This document shows positions 11,501-19,151 of a DNA stretch of 33,310 bases, in pieces (the first letter of the stretch is position 1; each line of letters opens with the position of its first letter). Source of the stretch: a virus. The DNA is taken from positions 1-33,310 of IMG/VR virus record IMGVR_UViG_3300032242_002994; one strand, given 5' to 3'. The notes under the pieces were generated by a model. The model searched no databases and had not been told where the DNA came from. It worked only from the letters and a program-made list of their open reading frames with translations. A program made the translations under genes and the position numbers.

Positions 11501-14500
11501 GTAACGGTACCGGTGTACGTAACATGACATTAAGCGGCCTATCAGGAAGTCTAACCGTAGCAAACAGCTATGGTACAAAACGTCCAACAGCAGGCGCATA
11601 TACTAGCTTAGATCCAGGCTACGGCCCACAAGATAGTCGTGCGTGGATTACAACTAAATCTTGCTATGTTCAAAACGTAACAACGTTTGGTACAGGTTGT
11701 GTAGGTTGTAAGATTGATGGAGCACTACACGCTTCCGGCAATAAATCTATTGTGTCTAACGACTTTACACAAGTACTAAGTGACGGTATCGGAGTATGGT
11801 GTACAGGTACAAACTCTGTAACAGAACTTGTTTCAGTATTCTCATACTACAATTATTCTGGTTACCTAGCAGAGTTAGGTGGTAAGATACGTGCTACTAA
11901 CGGTAATAGCTCTTACGGTACATACGGTGTTATCGCTGAAGGTGGAGATACATACGAAGTAGCATTGAACGCTACATTGAATAACAGATATAACCCAGCA
12001 CAAATTACTAGCGTAATTACCGACGGTGTTAATAAGATTCTACGTTTTGAATACGGCAACGCAGGTATCGGTTATTCAAATACTCAGCATACTATTAGCG
12101 GTTCAGGATATAATGCTACATCGGTAGCAGATGAATTCCGTGACGCTGGAGTATTTGAAACTCGTCTAGTCGATCTAAACGATTCAAACGGCTTTGGCGG
12201 CGCAGGCTATGTAACGCAAGCTAGTGCGGCGCAATTAAGTACCGTTGGCCTTCTTTATATCGCTAACACTGATACAGCACTAGCTGGCGCATATAACGGT
12301 ATGCGTGTTCAACTTACAGCAGGTACTGGTGTTGGACAATATGCTAATATTTTAAACTATTTAAATAGCAACAAGTCTCTTGCAATTTATAAAGATAGTT
12401 TTGCTAACTTAACAGTTACCGCTACTACAGCCTCAAGTGATTTAGTAACAGTAGCAAATACCTCAACATTGTATGCTAATATGCCAATTTATTTTGGAGC
12501 ATCGATTACTGGCGGCCCACAGTCTAATACATTATATTTTGTAAAAACTATTTCTAGTACTACACAATTTACAATTAGTACAACAAGTGGCGGCACAACA
12601 TTTGATATTACCTCTGATGCATCTGCTCAAACTGTAACACTATATGCGGCTGGTTGGGATCATGTTGTTCCAGGAAGTACAGTTAGTAACATTCCAGATC
12701 TGACATCAACCTATATTATCGAACCGCGTATTAGCTATACTGCTCCGGGATATAATGCAACTTCGAGAACACTGCCAGTTTCGGCAAGCTGGACTGGTTT
12801 AACATTTGGCAATAACAAATATGTAGCGGTTTCTACAGGCAGTACCAATTATGCTTACACGGTAGACGGTAAGACTTGGTCTCAAGTTGGTACCTTGGCA
12901 ACCAGTACAGGATGGGGCGACGTTGCATATGGCGGTGGCCAAGGCGCAACAGCCGTAGCAGTTATTGGTGGATTAGGTGGCGCAGGCGCAGTACTAACAG
13001 CAGTGTTAGGAACAAATAACTCATTAGGTAATCCGCAAGCTGACCAGGTTGCAAGTATTACTATTGTAAACGGCGGCTACGGATACACTACAGCACCAAC
13101 TATTTCTATCGTAGCTGGTAGTGGTAGTCAAGCAACTGCTACAGCGATTGTGTTAAACGGCACCATTGTTGCAGTAACGATGGTATCAAACGGTTCTGGA
13201 TATGCTAGTGTTCCAGCAGTGACAGTCTATACGGATCGTTTGACTGCTATCACAATGACCAACTGGGGTAAAGATTATTATACTGCAAATGCCGTGACAG
13301 TTAGTATTACCGGCGGCGGCAGTCCGACTACATTAGCAACTGCTACTGTTACTTTAACTAATAACGGTGTTAGTGCAGTTACATTAACTAACGTAGGTGC
13401 TGGATATACTTCAACTCCTACAGTTACTATCGTAGATACTAATGCAAGATATATTGCTATATCTACAACATCTAATAATACTAACTATTCAACTCCAGCA
13501 AGTCTAGTATCGGCTGTAAGCGTTACTGGATATATCGGTGCAACTAGTACAGTAATGACTATTAGTAGTATTGGCTCTGGTACATTAACTCCGGGTATGT
13601 TGATTACAGGCTCTGGCGTTACTGCTGGCACATATATTGTTAATCAATTAACAGGAACTGTTGGTGGTGCGGGTACTTATACTGTAAGTGTGAGCCAAAC
13701 AGCTGGTAGTTCTGGATCACAGATCACTATTACTTGCCCAGTTTGGGTAGCCGGTACATCAAGCGGCGCAACTAACTACCAAGGCATGGCCTATGGTGGT
13801 GGCGTTTACGTTGTAGTAGGCGGCGCATCTGCAACAGGAACAGCGGCATCAAGTTCAGACAACGGTGCAACATGGGTTACTCGTGCAATATCAGCGTTGA
13901 GTGCAGGTAGTTATAGCTCAGTCGCATACGGCGCAGGTACATTCGTTGCTGTCAATACTGGCGGTAACGTAACAAGTTATTCTACTAACGGTGTGACATG
14001 GACATTAGGTGGAACTTTGCCAACAAGTACTACTTGGACCAGCGTTGCTTACGGTAACGGAAGATTCGTAGCAATCGCGGCAACTGGTGCTCATGCTTAT
14101 AGTATCGATGCAGGTCTTACTTGGACTACATCAAGCTGGGGCGGCGCATCTACTGGTGTATTGGCCGCGGCAAGCACAAGCTGGACTCGTATACGTTACG
14201 GCCAAGGATTGTTCCTAGCAGTAGCTTCTGGCGGTTCAGTGGGCGCAACTAGCCCAGACGGTATCAATTGGATCATTAGAACACTACCAGGTTCATCAAG
14301 TAACTGGACTAATGCGGCATTCGGTAGTATTTCTGGAAACCCATTATGGAGTATTATTAGTAATACTACAGGAACTATAGCAGGTAGCATCCGTACAGGA
14401 TCACAAACACTTGGTCGTGCAAAAGTGACAACAGGTGCAAGCACTATTAATGAAATTCGTATCATTGAGCCAGGCAACGGATATCCAAAAGGTGCAGTTA

Positions 14501-15717
14501 CTGGCACTACAACAAGTACTAACGTAATTGCTGTAGATAATACTGAAAACTTAGTGGATCAACAACCGATAGAATTTGTAGGTTGTACCGCAGCCGGGTT
14601 GGCAATAAACACAATTTATTATGTAATCGGTTCAACTATTGTATCAGGAACATCTTTTAAAGTAGCCACATCGGTAGCCAACGTTGTTTCAAATACACCA
14701 GTTACATTGTCAACTCAAACATTAACAGGTACATGGACTGCGGCTCCGATCGCTACACTAACTGATCCGAATAAGACTAAAGCCGCGGCATTACGTATGC
14801 GTACAGCAACTGGTATATTAGCAAATCCAAGTTTCCCTAACAGGGGTTCTGGAAATATAACAGCTACAGCAAGTACAGGCGGCGGTATTAATGCTTATCT
14901 AGCAGGTGACGGTTCATCGGATCTATATCAAGCAAGTAGTTTCATTAACGTTGCTGGATTGTATAGTATTCCAACTGCGGGTGCAAATATTACATTTTCT
15001 TCAATACCAAATACTTGGTACAAACTAGTTCAAGTAACAAACATACTTGGATCACTTGGTAATTATACTGCTCAGTTCCAGATTAATCCTGCACTAAGCG
15101 TATTACTAGCACCAGCTAACGGCGATGTAATGACTACAAAACTAAAATATAGTCAAGTACGTTTAACTGGACATGACTTCTTGTATATTGGTACAGGCAA
15201 TGCCGCAACTACTAACTATCCTTATGTTAATATCAGTAGTGCGGTACAGGCTAACCAAGCAATTAGCTCGGGTGGTGGACGTACATTCTTTACAAGTACT
15301 GACCAAGATGGTAACTTTAACGTTGGTAACTTGTTCGGAGTCCAACAGGCGACAGGTACTGCTACTTTGAACGCTACAGCGTTTAACCTGGCAGGTTTGA
15401 ACAGCTTGCAGTTGGGTGCTGTTACATTGGGTGTTGGATCTGCGATTATTACGCAATTCTCAACAGACCCGTATTTTACAGCTAACAGCGATAGTATTGT
15501 ACCAACCCAAAAAGCTATTAAATCGTACATTACTAGCCAAATTGGTGGCGGAGCAAGTACCTTGAACGTAAATACCTTAACGGCAGGTACTATATATATT
15601 TCTGGAAATACCATAAAATCTACAGATGGTAACCAAATAAATATAACATCGAAAGTGAATTTTACAGGCGGCATCGACGGAAGTCCAGTTGCCCTTATAT
15701 ATTTCGCACAAAAATAA
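5524..15717 (+). CDS. Giant modular virion adhesin/tail-fibre-like protein (3397 aa)
   Basis: The start is supported by AGAGGA 8 bases upstream. The N-terminal ~640 residues hold about seven modules resembling carbohydrate-binding CBM5/12 (patterns such as WxGxW...Y.xGDxVxYxGxxYICxxxH). Next come a linker with ARLPVGSDGQVL and a beta-helix entry, YVSPSGTDRTDFGTTPETPF. Four C-x-R-D modules follow (nt about 8290, 9200, 9680, 11360), with TTYYV modules interspersed. A beta-helix (about 11480-12070) is closely related to the upstream giant. A propeller-like region (12770-14340) is split by a large insertion containing GxGYTSxPT repeats. The C-terminus carries STDQDGNFNVGNLFGVQQAT. I infer a structural fibre or adhesin with several polysaccharide-binding surfaces. 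The length is extreme for a fibre protein, but the frame is uninterrupted. Confidence 0.85.
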   Translation: MAEYKLGRLKFVWQGTWTSAFSYTVDDVVYYNGKSYICVVSHTSSSVFDTDLSNTPARWNLMADGQTWLGNWANATYYAKGSLVKYGGIVYIANTSHTSAGTTVAITATALAIGGGTGTITYATQPVQPFLVGSTITLAGFSPTTTSTPSNVNSTFTVVTCTTTQVTFAITGTYTSGTLGTVSGTSQLALEADQSKWDAFASSFNWIAGGWTAATRYKVNDFTTYGGYSYICNTAHVSAATATLGLEADQSKWDTFNAGVTYLGSFNTGSIRYKINDIVKYGADLWICTTNHTSGTTALANVAITSNGGAFSCTSTTLNIGQAVTVSGTLTGSGTITGYSNPTTYYISATNGTTSFTLATTYTKAIIGTADVGSSSGTTVGLTFTLGAVFDTTKWSVFLNGFEFLNSYNAQIQYAIGDTVTYGGYTYVAIQNALNQTPSTATTYWQAFTTGFNFQGDWATATAYKIGSVVRQGGYTYLAIADSNSNQPPNATYWVLLNQGLRWNNNSQTYTGVSASNVTGSGSSATFNVVRNNSVYSVTVNAAGSGYTTGNQLKILGTSLGGLSPVNDLIFNVTAPSGAVTAVSSISGVAVTWTSGQAYVSGDVVLYGANSYICVSNHTASAGNKPDADTTGTYWNLLTAGAEQAQLTTAGDTFYYSATGPARLPVGSDGQVLRVTSGIPNWGYFGQVNNIVYVSPSGTDRTDFGTTPETPFKTVRYAAQLVENGYLNQNASALLTKNKQFIMKEITNWVNFQYTYSIINTIVSSDGTRPNQITLSAGLTTTGASATGGIATLTFATQTVPPFAVGQTISVVGVTPSGYNGTAVVTACTTGSVSYTSGATGSQTVAGTVGATTTSMYANMPISFTVTQGGITSGTTYYVKTIVDSTHFTVSASLTSGVAGTVLSLTASSTAMTATLVYNQTKCERDTGLILDAVIFDMSHGGTQQIVYAAQTYYASGSAYITTAFGTQVSETAAAYVYLTSLLGTVISNTAPASNFQTLNNVATKAIQNIDATLTAETTASATATSLMTILTSALSAGSATAIPTASNPNTTISIKTGTYNEVLPIIIPKNTAIVGDELRSTVIQPTPAIATLGDDKSKTISALTRIKAVIPTLLANSTVTATSGNTQTQITSLPAGDTGSTAATAAVVNLTGLMQSILNGGLGQAPAFTFTNPTGYNTSYLIGYGDAKALIVGNYQFMKDDVGGYLNTNYNSVWTALGAAGQANCKRDIGYLLDAIQYDMTYGGNTQTIIAASSYYSYSVLTIAASEKAAILAAYGFLKTEISQIILKTTVSPVQTGNTTTQYTTGTAGSAGSATFAQARVQDVIDYITNNASPTVVQPTASLALASSSLQTAYNALVAKRSEIQADTVSYVQKFYQSLNFNSVTCSRDTGYIVDALGYDVALGSNFASIVAAKSYYRAIASAQTVINSQLAAEIDAIGFIGAKSKIIMASGSIAQASANIDDIIASINGPATISVTATNVSGNNITLSSVTQIGTANTIVANSAIVFSVGLGNLVAGTTYYVLTITGNIITVSATYGGSTFAAGTTTQLSGTVTVGSITGTGPWTATLTNVSSTANMAVGQTIYATAGTGTLYGGTPTSVVVTTIVSSTSLIYTVTGGTTPTAGTITALNYINPTSGVVPTTVTPVLTTATTSTNVLTVTSTAGMVVNQPIVFSGLLPLVTGTATATTSGTNVITLSATVASLGIANGNIVYFTGTVFGTIVANQTYYVVGATGSSISLANTLGGSAISLVTGSGTMSAVFNVAGGLVNGTRYWVNTIPSGTTLTITSSYASGTAFVITNTTTSMTAKATAGAKAIVNGTNTYNNTLATIQGAEIIRANLNFLAYEATAYITASYGGTVSTTTASNDRFTTGSAHNFAVGDPVVFSGTTYTGSGITVGTTYYVLTVPSGTTFTVGTTASGTTIDITADGSGSSLTVRYSFVASACRRDMTSWLTAVIYDLNYPGNYKSQFASTLYNNAVAGSQLSDMFYVRNGTGVRNMTLSGLSGSLTVANSYGTKRPTAGAYTSLDPGYGPQDSRAWITTKSCYVQNVTTFGTGCVGCKIDGALHASGNKSIVSNDFTQVLSDGIGVWCTGTNSVTELVSVFSYYNYSGYLAELGGKIRATNGNSSYGTYGVIAEGGDTYEVALNATLNNRYNPAQITSVITDGVNKILRFEYGNAGIGYSNTQHTISGSGYNATSVADEFRDAGVFETRLVDLNDSNGFGGAGYVTQASAAQLSTVGLLYIANTDTALAGAYNGMRVQLTAGTGVGQYANILNYLNSNKSLAIYKDSFANLTVTATTASSDLVTVANTSTLYANMPIYFGASITGGPQSNTLYFVKTISSTTQFTISTTSGGTTFDITSDASAQTVTLYAAGWDHVVPGSTVSNIPDLTSTYIIEPRISYTAPGYNATSRTLPVSASWTGLTFGNNKYVAVSTGSTNYAYTVDGKTWSQVGTLATSTGWGDVAYGGGQGATAVAVIGGLGGAGAVLTAVLGTNNSLGNPQADQVASITIVNGGYGYTTAPTISIVAGSGSQATATAIVLNGTIVAVTMVSNGSGYASVPAVTVYTDRLTAITMTNWGKDYYTANAVTVSITGGGSPTTLATATVTLTNNGVSAVTLTNVGAGYTSTPTVTIVDTNARYIAISTTSNNTNYSTPASLVSAVSVTGYIGATSTVMTISSIGSGTLTPGMLITGSGVTAGTYIVNQLTGTVGGAGTYTVSVSQTAGSSGSQITITCPVWVAGTSSGATNYQGMAYGGGVYVVVGGASATGTAASSSDNGATWVTRAISALSAGSYSSVAYGAGTFVAVNTGGNVTSYSTNGVTWTLGGTLPTSTTWTSVAYGNGRFVAIAATGAHAYSIDAGLTWTTSSWGGASTGVLAAASTSWTRIRYGQGLFLAVASGGSVGATSPDGINWIIRTLPGSSSNWTNAAFGSISGNPLWSIISNTTGTIAGSIRTGSQTLGRAKVTTGASTINEIRIIEPGNGYPKGAVTGTTTSTNVIAVDNTENLVDQQPIEFVGCTAAGLAINTIYYVIGSTIVSGTSFKVATSVANVVSNTPVTLSTQTLTGTWTAAPIATLTDPNKTKAAALRMRTATGILANPSFPNRGSGNITATASTGGGINAYLAGDGSSDLYQASSFINVAGLYSIPTAGANITFSSIPNTWYKLVQVTNILGSLGNYTAQFQINPALSVLLAPANGDVMTTKLKYSQVRLTGHDFLYIGTGNAATTNYPYVNISSAVQANQAISSGGGRTFFTSTDQDGNFNVGNLFGVQQATGTATLNATAFNLAGLNSLQLGAVTLGVGSAIITQFSTDPYFTANSDSIVPTQKAIKSYITSQIGGGASTLNVNTLTAGTIYISGNTIKSTDGNQINITSKVNFTGGIDGSPVALIYFAQK
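6094..6117 (+). repeat. Intragenic direct repeat copy 1 (EADQSKWD)
   Basis: These 24 bp encode EADQSKWD and are identical to 6262-6285. Both copies end a CBM5/12-like module, which points to recent module duplication inside the gene. Confidence 0.8.
6262..6285 (+). repeat. Intragenic direct repeat copy 2 (EADQSKWD)
   Basis: This is the partner of 6094-6117, at the end of the next CBM5/12-like module. That module lacks the insertion present in the preceding one. Confidence 0.8.
11884..11941 (+). repeat. Direct repeat copy 2 (beta-helix segment)
   Basis: This is the partner of 601-658, in the same reading frame within the second giant gene. It is a likely substrate for homologous exchange between the two paralogues. 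Confidence 0.85.
15293..15320 (+). repeat. Direct repeat copy 2 (C-terminal domain)
   Basis: This is the partner of 5003-5030, in the C-terminal domain of the second giant gene. Confidence 0.8.
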
Positions 15718-15731
15718 CGGAGAAATAAAAC

Positions 15732-16055
15732 ATGGCAACAGGAAGATTATACACAGTCGCACCAGCGGCAACTACGGTAACACCGACATATACAGTCCCG
15801 ACAGGATATTATTCAGTGGTTAACGTTAGTGTTACAAATACTAACACTACTCCAGTGACTATTCGTTTAGCGGTTTGCGGAAATCCAGCAAGCCCACAGC
15901 AGAACGAATATATCGAATACGAAGCAACTATTATTCCAAGAGGTGTACTAGAGCGTACTGGAATAGTAATGGGACCAAACGCAGGCGTAGTGGCCTATGT
16001 CAGTGCAACAGGCGTTAATATAAACGTTTGGGGTATTGAGACATCTACAACTTAA
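15732..16055 (+). CDS. Small beta-rich virion structural protein (hypothetical)
   Basis: This is a 107-residue protein, 14 bp after the second giant gene, with GGAG at 15719-15722 as ribosome site. It is rich in Thr, Val and Asn, has no signal peptide or membrane segment, and shows alternating hydrophobic strands (for example YYSVVNVSVTNTN and TIRLAVCGN) consistent with a single beta-sandwich. A single Cys is present. Position among fibre genes suggests a small tail or fibre accessory protein. I do not recognise a named family. Confidence 0.7.
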   Translation: MATGRLYTVAPAATTVTPTYTVPTGYYSVVNVSVTNTNTTPVTIRLAVCGNPASPQQNEYIEYEATIIPRGVLERTGIVMGPNAGVVAYVSATGVNINVWGIETSTT

Positions 16056-16069
16056 TAGAGAGATAGGAC

Positions 16070-16951
16070 ATGGCACGATATAATTCGCTTTCATCAACAA
16101 CAACAATAAGTGCGGGTGGAGATTTATTATCTCCACTTCGAGGTTCGACTCTTATAACATTTACAGGTACTGGACCTTACACGATTAACATGCCAAGTCC
16201 TGCTTTGTTTCCAGGATATCAAAATCAATATTACAATACCTCCGGTGCTGCCGTAACACTAAGTACTGTCAATGCAGGTACTGGTGTATTTACTGGACAG
16301 CTTGGCGGCGCAAATACAGTGGCGATCCCTAACTTGGCACTAGTGACTGTAGTATCTAACGGTACTGACTATGTTGGATGGTTCGATGCTAACGGCCCAG
16401 TGGCAGCTAGTACATTAAGTGCTAGTTCGACAGTAACCTTAAGCCCAGCAGGCCAGTCAGTAACAATCAGTCCAACTGGTGGTTTAACTATTAGCCCAAG
16501 CACAACTGCTGGTACTATTAATAATACCAGCATTGGACAAACAACAGCGGCCGCTGGGTCATTTACTTCACTATCGTCAACTGGTACAGCAACATTGGCG
16601 GCGATCACCGAGGTATTAAACACTAAAACTGGTGCTACTGGTACAGTAACACATGACTATTCAACTGGCGACGTATTTTATCACTCGAGTATTAGTGCAT
16701 CATTTACAGTTAACTTGACTAATACTCCAACTACAACTGGACGTTCGATCACACTGACACTAATATTATCACAAGGCGGAACTCCGTATATTCCAAACGG
16801 TTTCCAGATCAACGGTACTGGTTATACTATCAACTGGCCGGGCGGTGTAACACCGAGTGGTCGTGCTAGTAAAATAGATATTGCAACGTTTATTATTATA
16901 AACCCATCGGGTACATTTAGTGTCCTTGGACAGTACGGATCATTCGGCTAA
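16070..16951 (+). CDS. Tail-fibre-like structural protein
   Basis: This is a 293-residue protein starting 14 bp after the previous gene. The first ~110 residues look like a beta domain (TFTGTGPYTINMPSPALFPG). Residues about 148-175 carry GTINNTSIGQTTAAAGSFTS, a motif seen repeatedly in T4-like cyanophage structural and fibre proteins, where it precedes a trimeric shaft or tip. The C-terminal part is beta-rich (SITLTLILSQGGTPYIPNGF) and ends in LGQYGSFG. A fibre or receptor-binding accessory role is inferred from this motif and the neighbours. No enzymatic motif was seen. Confidence 0.75.
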   Translation: MARYNSLSSTTTISAGGDLLSPLRGSTLITFTGTGPYTINMPSPALFPGYQNQYYNTSGAAVTLSTVNAGTGVFTGQLGGANTVAIPNLALVTVVSNGTDYVGWFDANGPVAASTLSASSTVTLSPAGQSVTISPTGGLTISPSTTAGTINNTSIGQTTAAAGSFTSLSSTGTATLAAITEVLNTKTGATGTVTHDYSTGDVFYHSSISASFTVNLTNTPTTTGRSITLTLILSQGGTPYIPNGFQINGTGYTINWPGGVTPSGRASKIDIATFIIINPSGTFSVLGQYGSFG

Positions 16952-16972
16952 GATATAATCTAGGAGATATAA

Positions 16973-18208
16973 ATGCCATTATTAGGAACAACAGGTGGTT
17001 CGAGAGAACTAACAGGATCAGGTGGTTACCACCCAGGCGTCGGGCCACAAGATACATCCGGCAGTAGTGCCAGCGGTGGCCTTGGAACTACTACCATTAA
17101 CGGTAACAGCAGTGCAACAACTGTAACCGGCACAAGAGCAACATACGATCCGTTTTATTCAGGCGCTGTTGTTTACACTATTAGCCTTGGTTCTTTACCT
17201 CCAGGATTTAGTTTAAACTCGAGTAGTGGTGTAGTAACTGGTAGTTATACCGTAGCATCAATCAATGCAGACGGTACTGTATACAGCTTTACAATACGTG
17301 CTACAGATGCTTCAGGTTATAACAGTTACACTGAACGTTCTTATACAATTACATTAAGTGCTCCGTTCCAGTGGCGCCAAATTTTAACCACAGGTTATAT
17401 GCTTGGCGGTTATAAAAATTCAGCACTATGGTCAAACGTTAATAGAATTACAAACTCTACCGATACTACAGTTAACTTAGGTGACGGTAATATTGATAAC
17501 AATCACTACAAAGCAGGCTTCCAAGGTTACAATAAGACCTATGTTCTTAACGGTGGCACAACTACTGCGTTCAATGTACGTACTGAAACTAAATCTAACT
17601 CAGGACAAAACGGTTCTGGTTCAAGTTTGACCGCGGGCGGAACAACATTTAACGAACGTAACTATGGATATTCGATGGGTGGCGGAGTTGGACAATGGTA
17701 TAAATGGCAGTTCAGCACAGAAACTTGGATCAATACACACGGCAACGGATATAACGATAACCAATCAGGACATTCAGGTTCAGATCGCGGCGTACAATGG
17801 GGCGAAGGTAGTCAAACTCAACGTGTTTATTTTCCAACAGATGCTATTGCCAACGTTGCCTCTGCTGCCGCTCACGGTCAGCAAAAGGGACAGCCTGCTA
17901 AATGGGGCTACGGTTACGGCGGCAACGAAGGTTCGTGGGCTGGCGGCAACAACTATCGCAAATTTGCATACAGTAGCGAAACTGTAGTTAGTACACACGG
18001 TCGTCCAGGTGGTTGGGGTATGGGCGAGGAAAATCAAATCATGGGGCAAGACTGGGGTTACATGTTAGGACAACATGATCCAAGCGGACAAAATAACCGT
18101 TCTTATCGTTGGAATTTTTCAACAGATAGTGGATATGTTGGCTCTGGTACTATGGAACCAAAAGGTCAAGCTGGATGTAGTTCAGGATGGGGTGGTTGGA
18201 GAGACTAA
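16973..18208 (+). CDS. Gly-rich fibre protein with Ig-like and kelch-like repeats
   Basis: The start is supported by AGGAGA at 16962-16967. The 411-residue product has a Gly/Ser-rich N-terminus, then an Ig/cadherin-like (He_PIG type) domain at about residues 60-130 with SLPPGFSLNSSSGVVTGSY and FTIRATDASGYNSYT. From residue ~135 there are repeated units with GYxxGG/GYMLGG followed by a W/F-containing strand such as YKWQFSTETW, YRKFAYSSETV and YRWNFSTDSG. These resemble kelch-type blades and would form a beta-propeller. This repeat style occurs in fibre proteins of T4-like aquatic phages. The C-terminus is extremely rich in Gly and Trp. I infer a receptor-binding or tip protein. Confidence 0.75.
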   Translation: MPLLGTTGGSRELTGSGGYHPGVGPQDTSGSSASGGLGTTTINGNSSATTVTGTRATYDPFYSGAVVYTISLGSLPPGFSLNSSSGVVTGSYTVASINADGTVYSFTIRATDASGYNSYTERSYTITLSAPFQWRQILTTGYMLGGYKNSALWSNVNRITNSTDTTVNLGDGNIDNNHYKAGFQGYNKTYVLNGGTTTAFNVRTETKSNSGQNGSGSSLTAGGTTFNERNYGYSMGGGVGQWYKWQFSTETWINTHGNGYNDNQSGHSGSDRGVQWGEGSQTQRVYFPTDAIANVASAAAHGQQKGQPAKWGYGYGGNEGSWAGGNNYRKFAYSSETVVSTHGRPGGWGMGEENQIMGQDWGYMLGQHDPSGQNNRSYRWNFSTDSGYVGSGTMEPKGQAGCSSGWGGWRD

Positions 18209-18212
18209 TCGC

Positions 18213-18220
18213 AGTAAATA
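18213..18220 (+). promoter_or_regulatory. Late-promoter-like box AGTAAATA
   Basis: AGTAAATA lies in the 37-bp gap before the 18246 gene, 25 bp upstream of its ATG, and is followed by a ribosome site AGGATA (18235-18240). It shares the TAAATA core with the boxes at 5498, 20329 and 29865. The evidence is resemblance only. Confidence 0.3.
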
Positions 18221-18245
18221 TAGTCACTAATCACAGGATAGAAAA

Positions 18246-19151
18246 ATGAATCAACTTAGCAATTATACAGATAATTTACACGAAAAATACAAGAAGTTTG
18301 ACACCGAGCATGAGGTCATTACTATTTCCGATGAATTGTCAGCGGAAGATCGGTCATTAGTTCAAAACGCATTGAATACTACCTTTCTAAATCCAAAGTA
18401 TAAGTTAAAAAACTTTGTTTCTATGGGCAAACTAACGCCGTATGCTACTATTAGACAATGGCTACTGGAACTTAAAACATCAGAAGAAAATTTAGAAACT
18501 ATGGAGTATACTTTTAGAAAATTAAATCTCCAAGTTGAAATTTTAGAGTTACAAATCCAAAGAGAATCTGATATACTACACAAAAAACAACTAGAACTAG
18601 ATTTAGAAAAAATCAAGTACGATCTGCGAGCAAATGAACGTAGAAGAAAAACTCACTATGTAGAACGCAAACAGTATGTAGATTTAATCACCGAATATTT
18701 AGAAGGCCCAGACGGCAAAACTCCTGAAGGTAAGACTTGGTTAGAAGTGTTTGGCGATTCTACAGAAGAAGATCGATGGGAAGAGCATTACTGGACTGTA
18801 CGTTTAGCCCGACAGGCATCTATGGATATAGTATCATATGGCCGCATTAGTGCCGGTAATATGGAAGCTATTAATCAAATGCCTCCTGAACAACGTAATG
18901 AAACTTTAGCATTATCGCACGAAGTTAGTTTACGTTTAGAAGGCTTAAATGAAGGTATACGTCAACAAGTACATCAGCATTTATTAGCTACTGATACTGA
19001 ATATGCTAAAAATAAAAATAAAGTATTAAGAGATCCTACTGAAATTCGTATCGAAGTGGCGAAAGACATGTTAGGCGATCATACAACCGCAGATATTAAA
19101 CCTAAAGAAGAAAATAATCCAGAGGAACTTTTAGATGTATATCGTCCTTGA
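18246..19151 (+). CDS. Hypothetical phage protein with long coiled coil
   Basis: This is a 301-residue, strongly charged protein. Residues about 75-145 form a long predicted coiled coil (heptad-like Leu/Ile with Glu, Lys and Arg, including VEILELQIQRESDILHKKQL), followed by a helical, acidic C-terminal half ending NNPEELLDVYRP. It has no membrane segment, signal peptide or catalytic motif that I recognise. The gene ends 17 bp inside the next gene, so the two products are probably made together. It follows the fibre genes, so a structural, assembly or chaperone role is possible, but no function is assigned. Confidence 0.75.
   Translation: MNQLSNYTDNLHEKYKKFDTEHEVITISDELSAEDRSLVQNALNTTFLNPKYKLKNFVSMGKLTPYATIRQWLLELKTSEENLETMEYTFRKLNLQVEILELQIQRESDILHKKQLELDLEKIKYDLRANERRRKTHYVERKQYVDLITEYLEGPDGKTPEGKTWLEVFGDSTEEDRWEEHYWTVRLARQASMDIVSYGRISAGNMEAINQMPPEQRNETLALSHEVSLRLEGLNEGIRQQVHQHLLATDTEYAKNKNKVLRDPTEIRIEVAKDMLGDHTTADIKPKEENNPEELLDVYRP

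Noticed and set aside
15222-15674. 150-residue open frame on the minus strand within the second giant gene
   Set aside because: It lies entirely opposite a long, well-supported coding frame with clear protein motifs. Its low-complexity composition mirrors the repeats on the other strand.
1-15717. Short repeats that might suggest a CRISPR array
   Set aside because: Repeats are in frame, unequally spaced, diverged, and explained by protein modules. There are no regular spacers or cas genes.
17664-17987. 107-residue plus-strand frame inside the kelch-like fibre gene
   Set aside because: It is out of frame within a conserved repeat region and has no independent start signal.
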